Shown here one piece after another: positions 8,429 through 16,461 of a stretch of DNA of 64,000 nucleotides (position 1 is the stretch's first letter; every line of letters begins with the position of its first letter). Below the pieces are notes generated by a model, which searched no databases, was not told the origin of the DNA, and was given only the letters and a program-made list of their open reading frames with translations. The translations under genes and the position numbers were made by a program. Origin of the DNA: Micromonospora inositola (GTDB lineage: Bacteria > Actinomycetota > Actinomycetes > Mycobacteriales > Micromonosporaceae); the NCBI RefSeq assembly GCF_900090285.1, contig NZ_LT607754.1:4056001-4120000 (forward strand). The letters run 5' to 3'.

Positions 8429-8770
8429 ATGGCACGAGCAGCGACGACGTCGGACGTCTTCAACGCGATCGCCGAGCCGCAGCGCCGGGAGATCCTGGTA
8501 CTGCTGCGGGCGGGTGAGCGGCCGGTGACCGAGTTGGCCCAGGAACTGGGGATGACCCAGCCGGGGGCGTCCAAACACCTGCGGGTGCTCCGGGAGGTCG
8601 GGCTGGTGCGGGACCGCAAGGCAGGCAAGCAGCGCCTGTACGGCCTTGACGCCCGCGGGCTGCGACCGGTCCACGAGTGGACCGGCGGGTTCGAGCGGTT
8701 CTGGAACGAGAGCTTCGACCGGCTGGACGCGTACGTGCAGGACCTGAAGCAGGCAAGGCAGGAGGAGTAG
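8429..8770 (+). CDS. ArsR-family winged-helix repressor
   Basis: 113 residues with a compact ArsR fold: AEPQRREILVLL, ELAQELGMTQPGASKHLRVL (recognition helix) and the wing QRLYGLD. It lacks the CxC metal site, and it is followed by an SRPBCC gene, the usual pairing for non-metal ArsR regulators of the SdpR/YczG-like group. The protein probably represses its own operon by binding near the -10. Start chosen from the promoter position. Confidence 0.88.
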   Translation: MARAATTSDVFNAIAEPQRREILVLLRAGERPVTELAQELGMTQPGASKHLRVLREVGLVRDRKAGKQRLYGLDARGLRPVHEWTGGFERFWNESFDRLDAYVQDLKQARQEE

Positions 8771-8773
8771 CTG

Positions 8774-9280
8774 ATGAGCGAGATGGGACGAGGAGCGCCG
8801 GCGCAGTCCGCGACGGCTGACCGCGAGATCGTGATCTCCCGGGTCATCGACGCCCCACGGGAGCTGGTGTTCGAGGCGTTCACCGAGGTGCGGCACCTGT
8901 CGCGGTGGTGGGGGCCGGAGGGATTCACCACGACCACGCGGTCCTTCGAGTTCCGCGTCGGCGGGGAGTGGGACTTTGTGATGCACGGGCCGGACGGGAC
9001 GGACTACCAGGAGTGGATCTCCTGGACCGAGATCGTCCCGCCGGAGGGGATCGCGCTGCTGCACGGTGAGTCCCGCGGCGACCCGAACGCCTTCGAGTCG
9101 ATCCTCACGTTCGCGCCCGACGGCGCGGCGACCCGGATCGAGATGCGCACGGTGTTCCCCACCAAGGAGCTGCGCGACGAGGCGGTCGAGAAGTACCACG
9201 CGATCGAGGGCGGCCAGCAGACCCTGAGCAACCTGGCTGCCTACGTCACCGAGATCGTTCGGAAGGGAACTGAGGGCTGA
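8774..9280 (+). CDS. SRPBCC (AHSA1-like) domain protein
   Basis: 168 residues. The fold signature is plain: ISRVIDAPRELVFEAFTEV, WWGPEGFTT, FRVGGEWDF and a closing helix after EGGQQTLSNLAAYV. Such proteins form a ligand-binding helix-grip cavity and sit with ArsR regulators in many actinobacteria. The ligand is unknown. A GGAGGAG site lies upstream of the ATG, and the stop shares a base with the next start (TGATG), so it is the second gene of a three-gene operon. Confidence 0.88.
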   Translation: MSEMGRGAPAQSATADREIVISRVIDAPRELVFEAFTEVRHLSRWWGPEGFTTTTRSFEFRVGGEWDFVMHGPDGTDYQEWISWTEIVPPEGIALLHGESRGDPNAFESILTFAPDGAATRIEMRTVFPTKELRDEAVEKYHAIEGGQQTLSNLAAYVTEIVRKGTEG

Positions 9281-9900
9281 TGGCCGGGAAGGTGTTCTTC
9301 AGCGTGTCGATGTCGCTGGACGGTTTCATCGCGCCCGAGTCCCTCGAGGACTTGATGGGACAGCAGTGGATGGAACTGCAGCAGTGGATATTCCCGCAGC
9401 GCTTCCTCCGGGAGAACCTGAAGCTCGGCGAGGGCGGCGAGGAAGGGCGCGACAACGACATCGTGCGGGAGACGTTCGAGCGCACCGGCGCGAGCGTGAT
9501 GGGCAAGCGCATGTTCGACGCCGGCGAGCAGGCGTGGCCGGAGGAGGCGCCGTTCCACACGCCGGTGTTCGTCGTGACGCACGAGAAGCGTGACCCCTGG
9601 GAGCGGCCGGGCGGGACCACCTTCCACTTCGTCAACGACGGCATCGAGCCCGCGCTCGACCAGGCCCGCGAGGCCGCCGGCGACCGAGACGTCCGCGTCG
9701 CGGGCGGCGGTGCAACGATTCTGGAGTACGTGAACGCCGGCCTGATCGACGAGTTCTCGATCGCACTGTCGCCCGTGCTGTTCGGCTCCGGAATCCGCCT
9801 GTTCGAGGGCGTGGACGCGGGCCGCGTGGCCCTGGAGCCGGTCCGCGCGGAGCCCTCCCCGAGGGTGACGCACCTGACCTACGCCGTCCGGGAGCGGTAA
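9280..9900 (+). CDS. RibD C-terminal/dihydrofolate-reductase-like protein
   Basis: 206 residues of the DHFR-like RibD C-terminal family: opening VFFSVSMSLDGFIA, MGKRMFD, an AGGGATILEYVNAGLIDEF cofactor loop, and SPVLFGSGIRLFE. These proteins bind NADPH and probably reduce small substrates; this group often sits beside ArsR and SRPBCC genes with no defined pathway. Translation is coupled to the SRPBCC gene through TGATG. Confidence 0.85.
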   Translation: MAGKVFFSVSMSLDGFIAPESLEDLMGQQWMELQQWIFPQRFLRENLKLGEGGEEGRDNDIVRETFERTGASVMGKRMFDAGEQAWPEEAPFHTPVFVVTHEKRDPWERPGGTTFHFVNDGIEPALDQAREAAGDRDVRVAGGGATILEYVNAGLIDEFSIALSPVLFGSGIRLFEGVDAGRVALEPVRAEPSPRVTHLTYAVRER

Positions 9901-9969
9901 CTGTCTCGACCTCAGCGCTCCCCCGCCGAGGTCAGCAGCGCGGTTGGATCCTCGACGCTCTGAGCGTCA

Positions 9970-9996
9970 GGAGGTTCAAATCCCCTCCGCTCCACC
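9970..9996 (+). other. tRNA or tmRNA 3'-end fragment (possible att scar)
   Basis: GGAGGTTCAAATCC at 9970-9983 looks like a T-arm and loop and runs into an acceptor-like end CCGCTCCACC. The upstream bases do not fold into D and anticodon arms with a matching 5' acceptor, so it is only a 3' end. Integrating elements often leave such copies. It sits at the left edge of an accessory stretch that contains a tyrosine recombinase at 13284. Which RNA it came from is not clear. Confidence 0.5.
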
Positions 9997-10003
9997 CCAG
10001 GTC

Positions 10004-10037
10004 AAAGGCCGTTTCGCCAGTCGTAGACGGCCTTTTT
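10004..10037 (+). terminator. Intrinsic terminator after the RNA 3' end
   Basis: AAAGGCCGT (10004-10012) pairs with ACGGCCTTT (10027-10035) around a 14-base loop, ending in five T residues. Its place just after the RNA 3' end is what one expects for a stable-RNA gene. Confidence 0.65.
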
Positions 10038-10215
10038 CGATCGTGCATTGGGACCAGGCCGTGGACCAGGATGCGGGAACCGACCCGTAATGCGCGGCTC
10101 CCATGCATTCGTTGTGCCTGATCTGCGCCCCGGGTCCGCTCCCGCTGCCCGACGATGGCCAGGGAGGGACGTACATGAGCGGCACTCGCGGTCTGGGTGG
10201 ACGGGGCTGGAGGGG

Positions 10216-10353
10216 GTGAGCCCGGCCCGGCGGTGGGACACGTCGCCGGGCGGGCCGGTGCTGCACCGGCCGGTTGCTCCGATGCTGGCCGCGCCGGTCG
10301 ACTCGGTGCCTGAGGATACAAACCTGGTTTATGAACCGAAGTGGGACGGTTCT
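10216..10353 (+). pseudogene. ATP-dependent DNA ligase, N-terminal fragment
   Basis: From a GTG next to GGAGGGG the frame reads VSPARRWDTS and reaches VYEPKWDG, the adenylation motif whose lysine takes AMP in ATP-dependent (LigC/LigD-like) ligases; PMLAAPVD just before it is also typical. The similarity stops immediately after that motif. The rest of the enzyme, on the same strand and beginning about 35 residues further on, is found at 21335-22211. I read the two pieces as one gene split by insertion or rearrangement. Confidence 0.7.
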
Positions 10354-10714
10354 CCAGAGACTTCGAGGTGTCTCAGGGACGAGACGCCGCCCGCAAGTCA
10401 ACCTGGCCATGCCGACCCACGTGAATTGATCGAAACACGGTCGGTGCGACTGACCGCTCTGCGACATTGGCGCGGTGTCCGCTTCTGCCGAGATCCGCGC
10501 GTTCAGACACTCGCGATTCTCGATGAGGACTATGACTCACGGTGCCAGTGCTGGGTGATCACGGCGGCAGGTTCTCTGCGGTTCGACCGAAATCGCCGCC
10601 AGACGTGACCTACCCGTCACGAGTTCAGTGGTGTCAAGATCGATGAGCAGAACCCGAGGGTATCCACATGACCGCGACTGTCACGAAGTACGGCAGCACA
10701 GGCTCAGAGTTCGC
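10354..10714. other. No gene recognised between ligase fragment and DinB gene
   Basis: The ligase frame continues open to 10608 but with residues unlike any ligase. The following hundred bases hold no plausible start with coding character. No repeat or RNA structure was noticed. This is probably junction DNA of the accessory stretch. Confidence 0.4.
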
Positions 10715-11443
10715 TCATGAACCCTGTGAAGAACCCTGATGCGACAGTTTGTCCAGGTCACGCTTGCAAAACCGGTGGTGAGCCCATTCCTCGTTGAACA
10801 CAGTGCCGAGGCATTGCCGCACTGTCCGCCCCTTGGCGTACGGGGGCCATCTGTCGTCGTCCGGGACCGGCGCGGTCTTCGCGAGCTGATCAGGCGTGAC
10901 CTCGGCCAGCCGTGTCTCGATCTCTGAAGCCTGCCGGACTCGTACGGCGAGCACCTCGTCGAGGCTCGGTTGGGCGGACGGGTCGAGCCCGTCCTCCTGG
11001 TCCATGACGAACGGTGGACCCAGTCCCATGGCCGTGAACGGCTCGGTGAGCCCGAGCACGCAGCGTCGGAACCAAGAGTCGTGCACGAAGACAAGGTGGC
11101 GCAGGGTTTCGACCATCGACCACTCGCCGTCGACGCCGTGATGTTCGCTGTTCTCGGGCATGGACCGAACTCGCTCGGTAGTCGTCGCCCAATCGTCCCG
11201 CAGTTGCCGCCAGGCCTCTCGCAGGTCGTCCGGCTGATCTGAGCGGATCAGCAGCCGTACCGGGTGACGACGGTCGAGCTCCGCCTCGACGTACGACATC
11301 ACCTCGACCCCGTTGACCACAAGATTGGTGACCAGGCCGTCGATCTCGGCATCCTGCATGACCACGCCGACCATCCGCGCTCTACTCAGGTCGCATTCGC
11401 GGAATTCTGCGCCGGTGAGGTCCTCATCGTGGAAGCGTCGCAT
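10715..11443 (-). CDS. DinB-family protein with pentapeptide-like N-terminus
   Basis: 242 residues. The start has short pentapeptide-like repeats (DLTGAEFRECDLSRARMVGV), followed by a DinB-type four-helix bundle. Candidate metal-binding histidines are in MVETLRHLVFVHDSW and NEEWAHHRF. This arrangement is common in actinobacteria, where DinB proteins include thiol-dependent S-transferases; the substrate is unknown. The ATG at 11443 is 6 bases from a TAGCCT box on the same strand (11450-11455), suggesting a leaderless message. Confidence 0.8.
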   Translation of the reverse strand: MRRFHDEDLTGAEFRECDLSRARMVGVVMQDAEIDGLVTNLVVNGVEVMSYVEAELDRRHPVRLLIRSDQPDDLREAWRQLRDDWATTTERVRSMPENSEHHGVDGEWSMVETLRHLVFVHDSWFRRCVLGLTEPFTAMGLGPPFVMDQEDGLDPSAQPSLDEVLAVRVRQASEIETRLAEVTPDQLAKTAPVPDDDRWPPYAKGRTVRQCLGTVFNEEWAHHRFCKRDLDKLSHQGSSQGS

Positions 11444-11866
11444 GCAGACAGGCTAGGTCGCACCGCACACGCCACGCCTGGATCTGCCGCTGGTAAGGCG
11501 CGCAAGGGGCATCGATCCTCGACCGGTCTGACGGAAGCTAGGTGTGGGCGCAGTGCGGCTTGTCTGCGAGCTGGTTGCCAGACGTACGGTAAGCGCACAG
11601 AGATCTTGGCCGATGCGCGCCGCAACGCCATAAGCCGCACTCCGAGGTAGTCGGGTCAAATGCGGCGTCTCGGCCGGTTGGCAGGGGATTCCGCTGTCGA
11701 TGCCCGAACGTCATCGAGTGGCAATCGCCGGAGTGGTCAAAGGTTTACGGATCTTGTCCGGTGGCCTGGGCGGCGATGCGTCTGGGACGATGCGGCTCGG
11801 CGTGCCATGGCGCTGAATCTGCGTGGCGCGGTGGGTGGACAGTGCTGCTGGGGACGGGGTCGGCGG

Positions 11867-12838
11867 ATGCCTAGGGAAAAGATGTGGGTCGAGTACGAGG
11901 ACGGCGCGCGTCTGTCGCGATCGGCGAAGAAACCCGGTTCGTTCAGCCCGCTGACCCGTGACGGCGGTACGAACAACCTGGGCCACGTCACCCTCGACCC
12001 GATCGACGGAGACGAGATGCCGCATCTAGGACCCAGGGAACGCTCCGAGCTCGAGGACTTCCTGCGCGAGCTGGCTGTCGAGGTGACGCTGATAGCCCTG
12101 GAAAGGGCCAGGCCGCACGTCGAGAGGTGGGTGGCCGAAACCGCCGTCCCGGCCGCCACGTCGGCGGTGGCGTCGGCCGTCCCGGCTGTCGGGGCGGCGG
12201 TGGCATCGGCCGGCTCCGCTGTCGGGGCGGCGGTGGCATCGGCCGGCTCCGCTGTCGGGTCGGCTGCGGTAACGGCCGGCTCCGCCGTGGGGTCGGCGGT
12301 GGCATCGGCCGGCTCCGCCGTGGGGTCGGCTGCGGTAACGGCCGGCTCCGCTGTCGGGTCGACCGTGTCATCAGCGTGGAACAAGGCGACCCGCAAGAAG
12401 AAAAAGCGGGTCGTCGCCGTCGAGTCGCACATCGGGGCGGAACCTGCACCAGTGAACCCCGCACCGGTGGAAGCCGGTGTGGTGCTGGAAGCTGCGCCTG
12501 TGGAAGCGTCGCATGACGTGGCTGCCGCTATCGAGGCGTACAGGGCTGGTATGAGCCGGGCGGAAGCGCGGAAGCGTATCGTCGTGGCGCTAGCTGCCCG
12601 GCTGTTCAGCGAGCAGCAGATCGAGATCGTGCGTAATGCGCGGATCGACGATGACCGCGATACAGCGGAGCTGAATAGCGCCACCCTGGCATTGACGCAG
12701 AAGCAGATCGGCGAGAGCGTCCAGCTGATGTTGGAGAGCACCCCTGCTCTGCTCGCCGAAGACGCCATGGCTGACCTGCGGAAAATCCTCGGCCCCGCGC
12801 CCGCCGAGGAGGACGGGCAGCCCGAACGACGCATGTGA
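11867..12838 (+). CDS. Repeat protein with glycine/alanine-rich (glycine-zipper-like) core
   Basis: About 323 residues; family not recognised. After a charged N-terminal domain (SELEDFLRELAVEVTLIAL) come about six 11-residue repeats of the form ASAGSAVGSAV, a pattern suited to tightly packed or membrane-associated helices. A lysine-rich segment (KKKKR) follows, then a proline/alanine linker and a C-terminal helical domain with AIEAYRAGMSRAEARKR. Start MPREKMWV at 11867 is tentative, as the ribosome site is weak. No signal peptide. It sits inside the accessory stretch upstream of the recombinase. Confidence 0.6.
   Translation: MPREKMWVEYEDGARLSRSAKKPGSFSPLTRDGGTNNLGHVTLDPIDGDEMPHLGPRERSELEDFLRELAVEVTLIALERARPHVERWVAETAVPAATSAVASAVPAVGAAVASAGSAVGAAVASAGSAVGSAAVTAGSAVGSAVASAGSAVGSAAVTAGSAVGSTVSSAWNKATRKKKKRVVAVESHIGAEPAPVNPAPVEAGVVLEAAPVEASHDVAAAIEAYRAGMSRAEARKRIVVALAARLFSEQQIEIVRNARIDDDRDTAELNSATLALTQKQIGESVQLMLESTPALLAEDAMADLRKILGPAPAEEDGQPERRM
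12170..12362 (+). repeat. 33-bp in-frame tandem repeats
   Basis: Roughly six copies of a 33-base unit, related to GCATCGGCCGGCTCCGCTGT plus GCGG-rich DNA. Two sub-types alternate: one encodes VASAGSAVG, the other VTAGSAVG. The repeats stay in frame with no spacers, so copy number can vary without breaking the protein. Confidence 0.85.
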
Positions 12839-13283
12839 AGCGTCACGGCCGCCATCTTCAAGTCACTCCACGGCGCTCGCCCAGTCGGCGAGTGCGGATT
12901 GCGCCGTACCGGTCGACCAAAGGCCCCGAGCGACCCCGCACACAGTTGCACCGGGATGGCCACCGGTGACGACTCCCGGTCGGTCTCGGCTCCGACCGGG
13001 CCGCATCGCCGGCCATAGCCGGACGGTCTGCGTACCGTCGTCCACGTGACCTCGCGGCACGCCACGTCGGAGGACTCGGCCACACCGAGCTGCGGCCACG
13101 CCATCATGGCCGGCCGGTGGCCCATCAAAGGCTCGCTGCCGCGCACCTGGGCAGACCCTCGTTAAGCATGGTTGAGGTCCGCTATAAACGTTGAGATTAG
13201 CGAGGTCCAGTCAGGCTGCTGCATCCTCACTTGCTGCTCCGCGCTTGCTGGTGTTCATGGCTGCTGGTGACACACCGTGATGT
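12839..13283. other. Intergenic stretch before the recombinase
   Basis: About 445 bases. Frames on both strands lack family features. An AT-richer patch near 13180-13200 (TATAAACG) could belong to the recombinase promoter, but the -35 spacing is wrong for a standard match. Confidence 0.4.
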
Positions 13284-14201
13284 ATGGCTGCCTCCTCTTC
13301 GTCCGCGTCCGGTGTCATACCTCCCGACCAGCTCGTCATGCGTGCAGCAGTGTCTGCCTTCCTGGGCCGCTATCGCGGCCAGACACGCGTGCATACCGAG
13401 TCCGACCTGCGTGTCTTCCTCCGCTGGTGCACCGAGCAAGACCTCGACCCGCTAATCATTCGCCGAGTCGACGTCGAACGATATGTGCGCTGGCTGCAGG
13501 ACGTCCGCCGGTATCAGCCCTCGATGGTCTCGCGACGCCTGTCCGTGGTGGTCGGCTTCTGCCGGGTCTGCGTCATCGACGCCATCCTCGAACATTCCCC
13601 AGCCGACTACGTCCGCCGTCCCACCGTGCCGTCCGAATCACCGACCCTCGGGCTGGGGCACCTGCAGTTCGAGGCCCTGATCACCACCGCCCGGCAGTCC
13701 ACCAACCCGAACGACTTCGCCCTGATCGCGCTCCTGGGACTGCTCGGTCTGCGAATCTTCGAGGCGTGCGGCGCCAGCATCGGCGACCTGGGCGAGGAAC
13801 ACGGCCACCGCGTCCTGCGCATACACGGTAAGGGCGGCAAGGTCGTGCTCGTCCCGCTGCCACCAGCTGTGGCCCGAGCTATCGACCGGGCCGTCGATGA
13901 ACGCACCGGCGGACCGATCCTGCGTAACACCGTCGGCGCGCGGATGGACCGGCACGCGGCGACCCGCCGGCTCAAGCATCTCGCCGAAACCGCGGGCATC
14001 CGGATGCCGAGGATGCACCCGCACATGCTGCGCCACACGTTCGTGACCACCATGCTCGACGCCGGGGTCAGCCTCCGCGACGTACAGATCGCCGCCCGCC
14101 ACGCGGACCCCCGCACCACGATGCGCTACGACCGGGCCCGCAAGAACCTCGATCGGCACCCGAACTACATCCTCGCCGCCTACATGGCCTCAGGCACGTG
14201 A
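13284..14201 (+). CDS. Tyrosine recombinase (phage-type integrase)
   Basis: 305 residues, full length for the XerC/XerD-like group. The N-terminal SAM-like domain (YRGQTRVHTESDLRVFLRW) is followed by the catalytic domain with arginine in GLLGLRIFEA, lysine in HGKGGKVV, HxxR in HMLRHTF, and the nucleophile in DPRTTMRYDR. It therefore looks active. It would cut and join att sites of an integrating element; the tRNA/tmRNA 3'-end fragment at 9970 is a candidate site. No excisionase gene was found next to it. Confidence 0.93.
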   Translation: MAASSSSASGVIPPDQLVMRAAVSAFLGRYRGQTRVHTESDLRVFLRWCTEQDLDPLIIRRVDVERYVRWLQDVRRYQPSMVSRRLSVVVGFCRVCVIDAILEHSPADYVRRPTVPSESPTLGLGHLQFEALITTARQSTNPNDFALIALLGLLGLRIFEACGASIGDLGEEHGHRVLRIHGKGGKVVLVPLPPAVARAIDRAVDERTGGPILRNTVGARMDRHAATRRLKHLAETAGIRMPRMHPHMLRHTFVTTMLDAGVSLRDVQIAARHADPRTTMRYDRARKNLDRHPNYILAAYMASGT

Positions 14202-14317
14202 CAGCGACCGACCGGGTTGAGCGACTCTGCCGATGAGCGATCACCCGATCTTGTTGCACGGGATCCACACATTTCGTTGGCGTGGGCTGATGCCCGGCCG
14301 AACTATGGTGGTCCACG

Positions 14318-14866
14318 ATGATTCCAGGCGGGTACCTGCGTTGGCTCCCGGTCGTGGCGACAGCGGTGGCTCTCGTCCTGGCCAGCCTGGTCGGCACGCG
14401 TCACCTCGTGGCCTGTTACCGGCAGCGCGGCGTCCCAGCGGGGCTGGCGGTCCGGCGGGCACTGGCCACGACGGCCATGGCGGTCTGGACGCTGCCGTGG
14501 CTGATAGTGGTCCTCACCCCACTCGACGCCCCCCGAGAGGTTCGGCTAGTGCCGCTGCGCGACCTTATGGAGATCCTCGCCGACCGCCCGCTGACCGCGT
14601 TCTTCCAGATCGGGGGCAATCTGCTGGTGTTCGCGGCGGTCGGGTTCGGTCTGGGCATGGGGTGGCAGGTCCGGTTCGCATACGTGGTCGCCGCGGCTGC
14701 GGGCATGTCGACCGCGGTGGAAGCGCTGCAGTACGCCCTGGCACTCGGACGCGTCTCGTCGATCGACGACGTGCTGTTGAACGCGACCGGTGCAGGCCTG
14801 GCCGTCCTCGCGGCGCGTCGGCTGCCGGTTCCCGATCGCCTGCTGTCCCTACTGCCGCCGCGATGA
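14318..14866 (+). CDS. VanZ-like membrane protein
   Basis: 182 residues with about four to five membrane helices. The VanZ-type pattern is seen in GGNLLVFAAVGFGLG and EALQYALALGRVSSIDDV followed by LLNATGAGLA. VanZ-like proteins are named from teicoplanin resistance, but most members are uncharacterised. Here the gene stands alone, with no van genes nearby. It ends in LLPPR just after the last helix. Confidence 0.8.
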   Translation: MIPGGYLRWLPVVATAVALVLASLVGTRHLVACYRQRGVPAGLAVRRALATTAMAVWTLPWLIVVLTPLDAPREVRLVPLRDLMEILADRPLTAFFQIGGNLLVFAAVGFGLGMGWQVRFAYVVAAAAGMSTAVEALQYALALGRVSSIDDVLLNATGAGLAVLAARRLPVPDRLLSLLPPR

Positions 14867-15076
14867 GCCCCTCCCGGTCACGGAGCCGGACACCCGCCAC
14901 CGCGTGGCCATCCGCTACCACCGCTGGTCGCGTCGCAGCCGGGCTGGAGTAGCTGCAGCGATTGGAGGTCCGCTGGGGACCATAACGTGGCAGTTATGAT
15001 CTTGGCGTCCGGATTTGCCGCGATCCGCGCGCTCTGCCGCCGAACCATCGCAGGTGGTCGCGATGCAGGCTAGTCA
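14867..15076. other. Short intergenic region between VanZ-like and RusA-like genes
   Basis: About 210 bases, convergent genes on both sides. No hairpin strong enough to call a terminator and no coding frame with support. Confidence 0.4.
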
Positions 15077-15502
15077 TCAGCCGTCCAGGATTGAAACGCG
15101 GACAGAGTAAGAAGCGCTCGCCGCAAGCTCGACGCTGTACGTCACCCGGCGGATCTGGCGGTCGTCTACGTAGAGTGCGACCTCTTGGAGCGCTCCGAGG
15201 TGGGAAAGGTCCATGCTGGTTGGGTGACTCTTGTCTTGGAGAACGTCCCCGATTCCACCGAGATAGTTGGTTGCGTCTCCAGGAGGACGGCCTGCCGGCG
15301 CTCGAACAACTACATCAAGCGCGATGTCGGCGCTTACTATCGTCCAGCCGACTTGCCGTGACGCTACGGCGGCTGCTTCCAACAGGGCTCGGACACTTCC
15401 GTGGTGCTTGTGGCCGGCGGCCAGCATGGATTTGGCCTCATTCTTGAGCGGTGGCCATCCTGGTACGTCGAAGGCGATCTCGAGGGCGCCGTCCGGGTTC
15501 AT
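15077..15502 (-). CDS. RusA-like protein, copy 2
   Basis: 141 residues, paralogous to 602-1033 along the whole length: ALEIAFDVPGWPPLKNEAKS, GDATNYLGGIGDVLQDK and ALYVDDRQIRRVTY line up with the first copy. It keeps more of the RusA core (D-A-T-N-Y-L near the usual D-x-x-N-L). RusA proteins resolve Holliday junctions in prophages. Its place in an accessory stretch with a recombinase fits a mobile role. The ATG at 15502 lies 6 bases from a GACACT box, suggesting a leaderless start. Confidence 0.55.
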   Translation of the reverse strand: MNPDGALEIAFDVPGWPPLKNEAKSMLAAGHKHHGSVRALLEAAAVASRQVGWTIVSADIALDVVVRAPAGRPPGDATNYLGGIGDVLQDKSHPTSMDLSHLGALQEVALYVDDRQIRRVTYSVELAASASYSVRVSILDG

Positions 15503-15682
15503 CGGCTCAGTGTCGGCGGATTGACGCGGTATCGGAAGGTCAGACGCCCTCTTCTGCCGCGTTCCGCGCGCCGACCTGGTCGGGATCAGTTGGCGGACGA
15601 GCGTCGCGCATTAGTCGACGGAGGACAGACCCAGACCGTGTCTAGTCCCACCAACTGCCGAATTGAGCTCTTTAAGATCAAG

Positions 15683-15702
15683 GCGCCGCGCAAGCGCGGC
15701 GC
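15683..15702. repeat. Perfect hairpin, CAAG loop (upstream copy)
   Basis: GCGCCGCG pairs with CGCGGCGC around CAAG. A structurally similar hairpin with the same loop lies at 16133-16152, so the pair brackets the small gene at 15809-16105. Both are preceded by a TTAAG-like patch. Confidence 0.7.
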
Positions 15703-15808
15703 GACCGTGCCGGCTCGCCGCGTCGCGCTCTGGACCTCCGGCCCGCCGCGCACGCGCCGGCCTGCCGCACCACGGAGGGGTAAAGATTCATGCTGGGATA
15801 CTGAACCC

Positions 15809-16105
15809 GTGACCGCTACGCGAACGCCCAGCGACGACGGCCCACCAGTGTCCATCGTCATCTACCCGGCGTCCGGCGGCTGGCGGCACTCCACGCTCAC
15901 CAAACGAGGCACGCAGATGTGCGGACGGCTGTCCGGTATCCCCGCCGATGCTGACCCCGACACCGCCAAAGACGCTGCCACCGGGATGGTGGCAAGCCTC
16001 GACGCCTGCTTCTTCCATCTGGGACTCGACGTGATCTGGCAGCCCGACGAACAGCCAGGCTGGTGGACAGGCAGCGTATATCGCATCAACGGCGAACCGA
16101 TCTGA
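15809..16105 (+). CDS. Small hypothetical protein bracketed by matching hairpins
   Basis: 98 residues, family unknown. It begins with a GTG 6 bases after GATACT (15797-15802), so the message is probably leaderless. The protein has a beta-rich start (VSIVIYPASGGWRHSTL) and an acidic, tryptophan-containing end (DVIWQPDEQPGWWTGSVYRI). No signal peptide. Small proteins with comparable openings occur on actinomycete mobile elements. The two CAAG-loop hairpins around it may act as terminators or mobility features. Confidence 0.5.
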   Translation: MTATRTPSDDGPPVSIVIYPASGGWRHSTLTKRGTQMCGRLSGIPADADPDTAKDAATGMVASLDACFFHLGLDVIWQPDEQPGWWTGSVYRINGEPI

Positions 16106-16132
16106 AGTATCCGCCGACACATCGGGCTTAAG

Positions 16133-16152
16133 GCGGCCCGCAAGCGGGCCGC
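16133..16152. repeat. Perfect hairpin, CAAG loop (downstream copy)
   Basis: GCGGCCCG pairs with CGGGCCGC around CAAG, matching the loop and size of the hairpin at 15683-15702. It lies 28 bases after the small gene's stop and could be its terminator. Confidence 0.7.
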
Positions 16153-16242
16153 GCCGGCCCGGCCCCGGCCTGCTGGCGACCTCCGGCCGGCATCGGCCGA
16201 GCCGGCCGGCCACGCTTGAGACGACCAGGATCTAGAAGACCT

Positions 16243-16257
16243 CGGGGCTCCGCCCCG
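16243..16257. repeat. CGGGGC/GCCCCG hairpin in the gap before the next gene
   Basis: A six-base-pair hairpin with a three-base loop lies in the 356-base gap 16106-16461. Short GC hairpins of this type are common in mobile actinomycete DNA. Apart from this and the CAAG hairpin, the gap shows no gene. Confidence 0.4.
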
Positions 16258-16461
16258 AACCCCGGCCCTCCTCAGAGATCCAGCCGCTGATCCCCTCGCC
16301 GGGCACCCCAAGGGCTACCAGCCTCCCCGGACGGAGCCAAGGTCGTTCGGCTGGTGAGGCGCTCCACCTTGTCCCCGTCCGGGGAGGCTGGACGGTCTGG
16401 CGACTGCCCGACGAGGAGATCCGCTAGACCGCCGTCGCTGTACTTGCCTTACCCTCAGCGG

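Noticed and set aside
9901..9996. A complete tRNA gene upstream of the T-arm-like segment
   Set aside because: No 5' acceptor strand, D-arm or seven-base anticodon loop could be built; only the 3' end fits.
10216..10608. An independent short DNA-ligase-like gene
   Set aside because: Only the first 45 residues match a ligase; the rest is unrelated, and the matching remainder lies at 21335.
12170..12362. CRISPR-like array
   Set aside because: Repeats are contiguous, in frame and without unique spacers; no cas genes nearby.
14318..14866. Part of a glycopeptide resistance cluster
   Set aside because: No vanH, vanA, vanX or sensor genes are present; the VanZ-like protein is alone.
15683..16257. 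Integron attC sites around the small gene
   Set aside because: Hairpins are short and perfect, without the core sites and bulges of attC, and there is no integron integrase.
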